Made by a program: the position numbers and the translations under genes. This document shows positions 62,401-64,000 of a stretch of 64,000 bases of DNA, in pieces; positions within the stretch are counted from its first letter, which is position 1, and each line of letters begins with the position of its first letter. Where the stretch lies: assembly GCA_035610835.1 (NCBI GenBank), contig CM069442.1, positions 7,042,444-7,106,443 on the forward strand, given 5' to 3'. This DNA is from Ophiura sarsii (lineage: Eukaryota > Echinodermata > Ophiuroidea > Amphilepidida > Ophiuridae). The notes beneath the pieces were generated by a model. It did no database searches. It was not told the origin of the DNA and worked only from the letters and a program-made list of their open reading frames with translations.

Positions 62401-63240
62401 CACACATTATGTTAATCAATTCATATAAGAAAACCACTCTGCCTGGCACATGACGTAAATATCATATAAGTCGTATAGATTGCAAAGACAGCCGGATATA
62501 TGATAATGGTTTATCAATGAATGCTTGATCTATCTACGTCAATCTATTTGTTCAATTGTCTAACTTGTGATCATGCTCAATCAGAAGTGTCAATCTCATG
62601 AGTTCAAAGCCCCGTTGTAGGGTAGGAGTGTAGGATTTCAGCTGGATATATGATAATGGCTTATCAATAAATGGTTGATCTATCTACGTCAATCTAATTG
62701 TTCAATTGTCTAACTTGTGATTCTGCCCGATCAATGGTGTCAGCCTCGTGAGTTTATAACATTGTTGTAGGTTTTCAGCTGGATATATGAATGTTTTTTC
62801 ACTGAATGCTTGTTCTATCTACGTCAATCTATTCAATTGTCTAACTTGTGATCATGCTCGATCAGTAGTGTCAGCCTCATGAGTTCAAAGCCTTGTTGAA
62901 GGATAGAAGTGTAGGGTTTTAAATGAATATACTTTCACCGCAAATTGATAGAAACAAGGATTGACATTGTTACTATTTCTTGTATTAAGCTCCGCCACAC
63001 AATATCATGGACAGTTTGTTATAATTTGAGGGAGGCATAAAATGCTCTTTTTTTCTTCTTTTTACATTCAGCCAGGCAAATCATTCTTATATTGTATCTT
63101 TTTCTCCCATCATTTCAGGAGGTCCAGGAGGTTATCCTTTCATGCCCGGTCAAGTCCCCGGTCATGCTGACCTCCCTAATCCCTATGTAGCAGCCGGTCT
63201 TCATAACAATATATCACCAGGTTCATATAGAGGCCCAATG
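14412..63240 (+). CDS. TLE/gro: Groucho/TLE-family transcriptional corepressor, 5' part of gene (14 exons, 3' end outside window)
   Basis: Groucho/TLE proteins are nuclear corepressors that do not bind DNA themselves. They are recruited by factors such as Hes, Runx, TCF/LEF and Engrailed, and act through tetramers and histone deacetylases. Seen here: fourteen exons whose GT-AG boundaries and phases all fit, giving 408 residues if the first array donor is used in exon 8, or up to 628 if the last is used. Domains in the short form: Q domain 1-123, GP linker about 124-203, CcN about 204-277 (KRKR signal, SDGDKSDD acidic serine cluster, PPSP), and the start of the Ser/Pro-rich SP region to 408. 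The WD40 domain is not in the window. Family identity is certain from nearly invariant motifs such as [43 protein letters not shown] and [12 protein letters not shown]. Orthology to one vertebrate TLE is not implied. The odd points are the repeat array at the exon 8 donor and two microexons. Confidence 0.96.
14895..14972. repeat. Perfect 39-bp tandem duplication in intron 1
   Basis: Two identical units beginning ACCTCTATCGGGTATTCAAC stand head to tail, ending about 55 bp before the exon 2 acceptor. The identity suggests a recent duplication. Confidence 0.95.
15029..15126 (+). CDS. TLE/gro: TLE exon 2: N-terminal Q domain
   Basis: 98 nt, residues 9-41, entered in phase 0 after TTAATTAG and left in phase 2 at AG|GTAAGC. 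It encodes [20 protein letters not shown] and then [12 protein letters not shown]. This is the start of the Q domain, a helix-rich region that forms Groucho tetramers and binds partners such as TCF/LEF. The family almost always has PFKFT followed by DRIKEEF.FLQAQYH. The split serine codon (AG|T) is completed by exon 3. Confidence 0.96.
16230..16775 (+). mobile_element. 3' end of a CR1/L2-like LINE (degenerate reverse transcriptase C-terminus)
   Basis: A + strand frame reads [40 protein letters not shown] and RRALRSAND. After an in-frame stop it continues [10 protein letters not shown]. These are the C-terminal landmarks of many non-LTR retrotransposon ORF2 proteins (LHWLPI...RI.YKL, P.YL..L..PY, LRS, LWN.LP). 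The element is broken by a stop, and its 3' tail ends GCGCCATATAAATATTAATT followed by TGTTATGTTATG-type short repeats, as in CR1/L2-like LINEs. A 100-bp segment in it is duplicated. Confidence 0.8.
16479..16678. repeat. 100-bp tandem duplication within the LINE remnant
   Basis: Two head-to-tail copies starting AAGGTCTTGGGTCAGAAATC differ at only one or two positions (for example TTTTCGTTG against TTTTCATTG). Being much more alike than the LINE is intact, the duplication postdates the decay of the element. Confidence 0.95.
17575..17638 (+). CDS. TLE/gro: TLE exon 3: Q domain coiled-coil segment
   Basis: 64 nt, residues 41-62. Enters in phase 2, finishing serine 41, and exits in phase 0 at ATG|GTAAGT. 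It reads (S)[21 protein letters not shown], with leucines, methionines and charged residues spaced as in an amphipathic helix. The family version is [22 protein letters not shown], so identity is very high. The first in-frame ATG inside this exon is not a start. Confidence 0.96.
17901..17945 (+). CDS. TLE/gro: TLE exon 4: Q domain YYEMSYGLN segment
   Basis: 45 nt, residues 63-77, phase 0 at both ends, between CTACAG and the donor CAG|GTAAGC. It encodes [15 protein letters not shown], one of the least variable pieces of Groucho/TLE and part of the tetramerisation helix. Because it is 45 nt with phase 0 ends, skipping would keep frame. Confidence 0.97.
17966..18152. repeat. Pair of 75-bp imperfect hairpin units (intron 4)
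   Basis: Unit one (about 17966-18041) starts CCCTTCAGCATGTATACAGT and ends TTTATACATGGTTCAGGGG. Unit two (about 18077-18152) starts GGCCCTTTACCATGTT and ends TACTGTATACATGCTGAAGG. Each is self-complementary, and the two are also inverted with respect to each other. The same type of pair occurs in intron 14. Confidence 0.7.
19374..19465. mobile_element. Fragment of TACTGTAA / ATTTCGCG element
   Basis: Begins TACTGTAAACC and contains inverted ATTTCGCGA...TTTGCGAAAT and GCGAAAATTTG, resembling the complete MITE at 51438-51646. A right end was not found. A further related fragment with ATTTCGCGAA lies around 48815-48985. Confidence 0.35.
28724..28786 (+). CDS. TLE/gro: TLE exon 5: Q domain TEIAKRLN segment
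   Basis: 63 nt, residues 78-98, phase 0 at both ends, preceded by a good polypyrimidine tract and TTTTCAG, followed by GAG|GTAAGT. It encodes [20 protein letters not shown] plus E. This is the second helical segment of the Q domain. It follows a 10.8-kb intron. Confidence 0.97.
28885..29528. repeat. Direct repeat of about 100 bp flanking exon 6
   Basis: Copies at 28885-28988 and 29431-29528 share ATTATAAAAACATGTAT, ACCACCAGATAAAGCACC and TAGTACAATTGGTTGAGAAA with few differences. Both stand in the same orientation, one in intron 5 and one in intron 6. The family is unknown to me. Confidence 0.9.
29168..29242 (+). CDS. TLE/gro: TLE exon 6: end of Q domain
   Basis: 75 nt, residues 99-123, phase 0 at both ends, between ACCGCAG and the donor GGG|GTGAGT. 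It encodes [20 protein letters not shown] then NAIIG, the conserved C-terminal end of the Q domain. The exon sits between two copies of a roughly 100-bp direct repeat (28885-28988 and 29431-29528). It is a multiple of three, so skipping would keep frame but would remove part of the domain. Confidence 0.97.
29966..30324 (+). mobile_element. TTAA-flanked near-palindromic element, copy 1
   Basis: Left end TTAAAGGTATATTATGTGAT and right end ATCACATAATATGCCTTTAA are inverted copies, and the complementarity continues through almost the whole 359 bp, meeting near 30140-30150. The arms contain CTTGCAGATTTACATTTCTG and CATTCCAAGTTAC. The TTAA at both ends may be a target duplication (piggyBac type), but extended inverted flanks in this copy leave TA as an alternative. 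Confidence 0.85.
30889..31140 (+). mobile_element. TTAA-flanked MITE, family B copy 2
   Basis: Begins TTAACACTTTCCACACGGC, has GCGTCTGCAGACGAC and GTTGGGAAAGGTTTC inside, and ends AAAGTGTTAA. It is clearly related to the copies at 10913 and 58540. Confidence 0.75.
33274..33300 (+). CDS. TLE/gro: TLE exon 7: 27-nt microexon at start of GP linker
   Basis: A 27-nt exon reading QQSAFPHFS, phase 0 at both ends. It is preceded by an exceptionally long C+T-rich tract (about 33135-33265) and GAACAG, and followed by TCG|GTAAGT. In relatives the Q domain end AIIG is followed by glutamines (QQQ or QQL), so the QQ start fits. The acceptor is CAGCAGCAG, so splicing could begin after any of three consecutive CAGs and change the number of glutamines. 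The exon is inferred from splice signals and glutamine position; the SAFPHFS part is not a motif I recognise. Confidence 0.72.
33301..38271 (+). other. Intron 7 (5.0 kb)
   Basis: Holds a run of 27 G (34039-34065) and the palindromic element copy 2 (35035-35416). The remainder shows only microsatellite-like bits such as (TAAA)n near 37065, and no recognised coding sequence. Confidence 0.8.
35035..35416 (-). mobile_element. TTAA-flanked near-palindromic element, copy 2
   Basis: 382 bp, ends TTAAAGGCATATTATGTG and CACATAATATACCTTTAA. It matches copy 1 (29966-30324) in reverse orientation: its right end is almost identical to the left end of copy 1. The centre has an extra palindrome with CTGTCGGATTATCCGACAG at about 35223-35241. 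Confidence 0.85.
38272..38485 (+). CDS. TLE/gro: TLE exon 8, constitutive part: GP linker up to first array donor
   Basis: Starts after TTTTTTCAG in phase 0. It encodes a Gly/Pro/His-rich segment, [20 protein letters not shown] through [15 protein letters not shown], then [11 protein letters not shown] and [13 protein letters not shown]. This matches the vertebrate pattern of LSHGHG.PVPL.PHP, LLALSSA and IKDEK. The GP linker helps recruit histone deacetylases. The end given here is the first candidate donor (GAG|GTATGG, phase 1). The same donor recurs in the repeat array that follows, so the real exon may extend as far as 39145. No in-frame donor that looks better exists before the frame stops at 39204. 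Confidence 0.88.
38464..39159 (+). repeat. 20-copy tandem array of 36-bp units carrying splice-donor-like sites and G-runs
   Basis: Twenty units: seventeen of 36 bp, two of 30 bp and one of 24 bp (the 15th, 18th and 19th copies are the short ones). Consensus peptide per unit is [12 protein letters not shown], with variants at few positions (I or V for T, Q, W or G for R). Each unit contains GATAGAG|GTATGG. Exceptions are unit 2 (GAGATATGG, no GT), unit 12 (GTGTGG) and unit 20 (GTATTG). Many units also hold GGG runs with loops of 4, 3 and 3 nt. The array starts inside recognisable Groucho coding sequence and ends in unrelated AT-rich intron sequence, so it probably arose by duplication across an exon-intron boundary. 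Confidence 0.97.
38486..39145 (+). CDS. TLE/gro: TLE exon 8, variable extension: [12 protein letters not shown] repeats (coding status depends on donor choice)
   Basis: If donors inside the array are used, this sequence adds up to 220 residues of [16 protein letters not shown] repeat between GP linker and CcN region. The repeat is highly charged and low in complexity, with no fold that I recognise. All unit lengths (36, 30 and 24 nt) are multiples of three, so every donor gives the same downstream frame. The reading frame is open, but other frames on both strands are open too because the unit has few stops, so openness is weak evidence for translation. Use in mature mRNA is unproven. Confidence 0.45.
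39160..39204 (+). other. Read-through tail after the array ending in TAA, with acceptor-like TTTTACAG
   Basis: After the last repeat the exon 8 frame continues for 14 residues ([14 protein letters not shown]) and stops at 39202-39204. Within it, at about 39171-39187, a T/C-rich tract ends in TTTTACAG followed by AACTCC. This resembles the real exon 10 acceptor (ATTACAG|AACTCT). If used from an array donor, it would code for E-L-L-I-D and stop, the same C-terminus as plain read-through. This may be a chance match. An ATTAAA motif, a weak polyadenylation signal, lies near 39428. Confidence 0.4.
39655..39668 (+). CDS. TLE/gro: TLE exon 9: 14-nt microexon (ERESR)
   Basis: The exon is AACGAGAGAGTCGG, between ATCGCAG and GTAAGT. 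Joined to the phase 1 end of exon 8 (G|AA) it gives E-RESR, and its end is in phase 0 with exon 10, NSVSPS. The joined sequence DRERDR-ERESR-NSVSPS closely follows vertebrate TLE3 (DHRERESSANNSVSPS). The T/C-rich tract is distant (about 39549-39600), and no AG occurs between it and the exon, the pattern expected for a distant branch point. Phase, homology and donor agree. Only RNA evidence is missing. Confidence 0.8.
39725..40085. repeat. Diverged tandem duplication of about 170 bp at start of intron 9
   Basis: Both halves contain GGTCAT, GGTGAAAATATC or TGGTAAAATATC, then a GGCTTGAAATT-like stretch, GTAATGTGC or GTATAATGTGC, TTGTGAC, a GCTGG or CTTGG segment, and finally GGATTAT followed by TGATACAG/GACAAATGG. 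The second copy has a CpG-rich insert (CTTGCGCTCGCTCGCTC). Confidence 0.55.
46401..46534. repeat. Tandem duplication of about 67 bp in intron 9
   Basis: Both copies read CATCCAATC, GCCATAATTAGTTAAT, AGTAAATTCCAACTA, ATTATCTAGTTG and ATTTTGACAT in order, with small indels. Confidence 0.9.
48045..48528. mobile_element. piggyBac-like MITE with TTAA target duplication
   Basis: TTAA flanks each end (48045-48048 and 48525-48528), and the element ends CCCTTTGAACCCG and CGGGTTCAAAGGG are perfect inverted repeats. The subterminal left sequence holds CGATAGGTC inverted repeats. TTAA duplication with CCC-starting ends is typical of the piggyBac superfamily. The 476-bp interior has only short open frames without transposase similarity, so it is non-autonomous. 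Confidence 0.85.
51436..51648. mobile_element. TA-flanked MITE with CTGTAAAAGTGGAAATGTT ends
   Basis: Terminal sequences CTGTAAAAGTGGAAATGTTT and AACATTTCCACTTTTACAG are inverted copies flanked by TA, consistent with a Tc1/mariner-type insertion. The 209-bp interior is rich in GCGCGAAAA and its complement. Confidence 0.85.
54021..54096. repeat. 3.3 copies of a 23-bp tandem repeat in intron 9
   Basis: Unit begins GTGAATTCTTATTACCTGAT. The copies are identical, so the array is likely young and may vary in length among individuals. Confidence 0.97.
55814..55954 (+). CDS. TLE/gro: TLE exon 10: CcN region with nuclear localisation signal
   Basis: 141 nt, residues 209-255, phase 0 at both ends, between CATTACAG and GGG|GTATGT. 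It begins [16 protein letters not shown], aligning with NSVSPSESLRASEKHR of TLE3, and ends with [12 protein letters not shown]. The basic KRKR cluster corresponds to the family nuclear localisation signal. Asparagine and serine-rich sequence lies between. It follows the largest intron (16.1 kb). Confidence 0.94.
55955..58824 (+). other. Intron 10 (2.9 kb)
   Basis: The only recognised element is the family B MITE at 58540-58776. Otherwise AT-rich sequence with short frames, without recognisable domains. Confidence 0.8.
58540..58776 (+). mobile_element. TTAA-flanked MITE, family B copy 3
   Basis: Left end TTAATACTTTCCACGCGGC, right end GCCGCGTGGAAAGAGTTAA. The inside has GCGTCTGCAGACGAC and GCTGGGAAAGGTTTC as in copy 2. 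The element ends only about 48 bp before the exon 11 acceptor, so it lies close to, or over, the branch point region. Confidence 0.8.
58825..58878 (+). CDS. TLE/gro: TLE exon 11: CcN acidic/CK2 motif
   Basis: 54 nt, residues 256-273, phase 0, between TTTCAG and GAG|GTAAGG. It encodes [18 protein letters not shown], nearly identical to the family sequence. The serines followed by acidic residues are the casein kinase 2 type sites that define the CcN motif together with the nearby basic signal and Ser-Pro. Confidence 0.98.
60018..60170 (+). CDS. TLE/gro: TLE exon 12: CcN/SP junction
   Basis: 153 nt, residues 274-324, phase 0, between CCTATAG and CCG|GTAATG. It begins [18 protein letters not shown], matching the family DP.SPR.SP.HSP.ENG. 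It continues [20 protein letters not shown] and [12 protein letters not shown], equivalent to [21 protein letters not shown]. Several Ser-Pro sites are candidate proline-directed kinase targets. The donor GTAATG is weaker than the others. Confidence 0.96.
60237..60393. mobile_element. Inverted-repeat element, family D copy 1 (intron 12)
   Basis: The left arm includes CACACAGGGAGTGTAGATTT and the right arm CAATTCACACTCCCTGTG. The outer parts GACCTTAATCTTCC and GGAAGATTAAGGT are also inverted. The loop is near 60308-60325. A second copy runs off the right edge of the window. Confidence 0.8.
62024..62153 (+). CDS. TLE/gro: TLE exon 13: Ser/Pro/Thr-rich SP region
   Basis: 130 nt, residues 325-368, starting in phase 0 after CCCATAG and ending in phase 1 at ATTG|GTAAGT. 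It encodes [20 protein letters not shown] then [20 protein letters not shown] and PPI. This parallels NDKSSTPGLKSNTPTPR and TPGLRSMPGKPPG of vertebrate TLEs. Disordered linker, rich in S, T and P. Confidence 0.95.
62491..62921. repeat. Three tandem copies of a 137-150 bp repeat in intron 13
   Basis: Copies start at 62491, 62641 and 62778 with GC(C/T)GGATATATGA. Each contains ATCTACGTCAATCTA, CAATTGTCTAACTTGTGAT, a TCAG or TCAA stretch, and TGAGTT. Divergence is modest. Flanking intron sequence on either side holds nothing recognised. Confidence 0.92.
63119..63240 (+). CDS. TLE/gro: TLE exon 14: SP region with YAGLHNIS-like motif
   Basis: 122 nt, residues 368-408, entering in phase 1 after ATTTCAG and leaving in phase 0 at ATG|GTAAGT. 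It encodes [20 protein letters not shown] then [20 protein letters not shown] and M. The piece [12 protein letters not shown] matches the family YAGLHNISP. This is the last exon visible. The remaining SP sequence and the seven-bladed WD40 domain should follow beyond 64000. Confidence 0.95.
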
Positions 63241-63337
63241 GTAAGTTGAATTTAAGCTTTCTTGACAATGTCCTTAAATAGGTTTCCAATGCAGAATTAA
63301 GCACATCGTCGCTGTTCTGTCAAAACCTCCATCAGGC

Positions 63338-63525
63338 CCTTCAGCATGTATAAAGTAATATTTCTTATGTAAAACCATTGGGCGGTCTGCTTTAAACATG
63401 ATCAAGGGTAAAAAAAACAGATCCATCAATACCTTGTAAGTGATCTTTCCCCTGAATGGTGTGTAAAGCAATATTTCCTATGCATAATTATTGGGGAGTT
63501 TTACTTTATACATGCTGAAAGGAAG
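63338..63525. repeat. Pair of 75-bp hairpin units (intron 14)
   Basis: Unit one (about 63338-63412) starts GCCCTTCAGCATGTATAAAG; unit two (about 63449-63525) ends TTTATACATGCTGAAAGGA. They correspond to the pair in intron 4 (17966-18152), with similar unit length and spacing. Confidence 0.65.
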
Positions 63526-63884
63526 GAAAACAGGCAACAGGCAACAGGAGAACACCAACTTGTTCTTCAAAAAGACGGAGCTTTTACATGAGAGCTAATT
63601 GTGTTCTTTAAATCGTATTGGGGACCTATTTGAGGATAGTTGACACTGCCATATCATTCTTAGGCATTAGTCATATGATTTTGGATTGTTGAGATGAAAA
63701 GATGTCCTACAAATGGAAAACCAGTTGGTGTGTGCATTTTGTTAGACACATCTGTGGATTTTAGAATTTGTGTGTATCCCTTACAATAGCTGCAGTGCAA
63801 AAAACATCTCTAAAATCATTTTTGATATATATAGTTTGCATCTGTTATTAATGGTCAAAAAATCATTTCATTTCCGAGCACTCT

Positions 63885-64000
63885 TTCAATGGGCCATTCC
63901 ATTTGAAATCCATACACCCCCTTCTGGAAGACATAACCTTAATAATTATTCCCTATAGGGTGTGTGATACCTGCATGGGTGACTCTATTTGAAATCTACA
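63885..64000. mobile_element. Inverted-repeat element, family D copy 2 (cut by window end)
   Basis: Shares CATTTGAAATC, CACCCCCTTCTGGAAGACAT, ACCTTAAT and GGGTGACTC with copy 1, in a slightly different arrangement. Its right part lies outside the window. Confidence 0.6.

Overview
This is a window of an animal nuclear genome. One large, intron-rich gene fills most of it, on the + strand. Fourteen short exons between 14412 and 63240 read in a single register as the N-terminal half of a Groucho/TLE (transducin-like enhancer of split) corepressor. They encode the full Q (glutamine-rich, tetramerisation) domain, the GP linker, the CcN region (nuclear localisation signal plus CK2/CDK sites) and the start of the SP region. 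The rest of SP and the WD40 propeller lie past the right edge. The base composition is AT-rich, MITEs are dense, a SINE has a tRNA-derived head, and the word 'taggcct' recurs. Together these suggest an invertebrate deuterostome such as an echinoderm or hemichordate. That placement is an inference from general impression, not a proof.

Layout. From 1 to about 13.4 kb the window is intergenic: a diverged direct duplication, a tRNA-derived SINE, several short inverted-repeat DNA elements, an (ACC)n-like array, and a long C+T-rich stretch that has been broken up by transposon insertions. From 13.4 to 14.4 kb is the probable promoter and 5' UTR, with CCAAT, CArG and CACGTG motifs. From 14.4 to 29.2 kb are exons 1-6 (Q domain), separated by an intron of 10.8 kb. 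From 29.2 to 39.7 kb are exon 7 (27 nt), exon 8 (GP linker) and a 14-nt exon 9. From 39.7 to 55.8 kb is a 16-kb intron. From 55.8 kb to the right edge are exons 10-14 (CcN and the start of SP).

The most unusual feature is at the end of exon 8. Groucho sequence runs straight into a 20-copy tandem array (38464-39159), mostly of 36 bp units. Nineteen of the 20 units carry the same potential 5' splice site, GAG|GTATGG, always in the same codon phase. That phase is the one required by the 14-nt exon 9 about 0.5 to 1.1 kb downstream. The array therefore looks like a duplicated exon-intron boundary: a ladder of alternative donors that would add 0 to about 220 residues of [16 protein letters not shown] repeat to the linker without changing frame. 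The units also contain closely spaced GGG runs (G-quadruplex pattern). If no donor is used, the frame stops at 39204 and would give a Q+GP-only protein resembling the short AES/TLE5 corepressors.

The introns hold many non-autonomous transposons: TTAA-flanked inverted-repeat families, a piggyBac-like MITE, a LINE 3' end, paired 75-bp hairpin units, and two near-identical palindromic elements that flank exon 7 in opposite orientation. No second protein-coding gene, structural RNA gene or CRISPR array could be supported.
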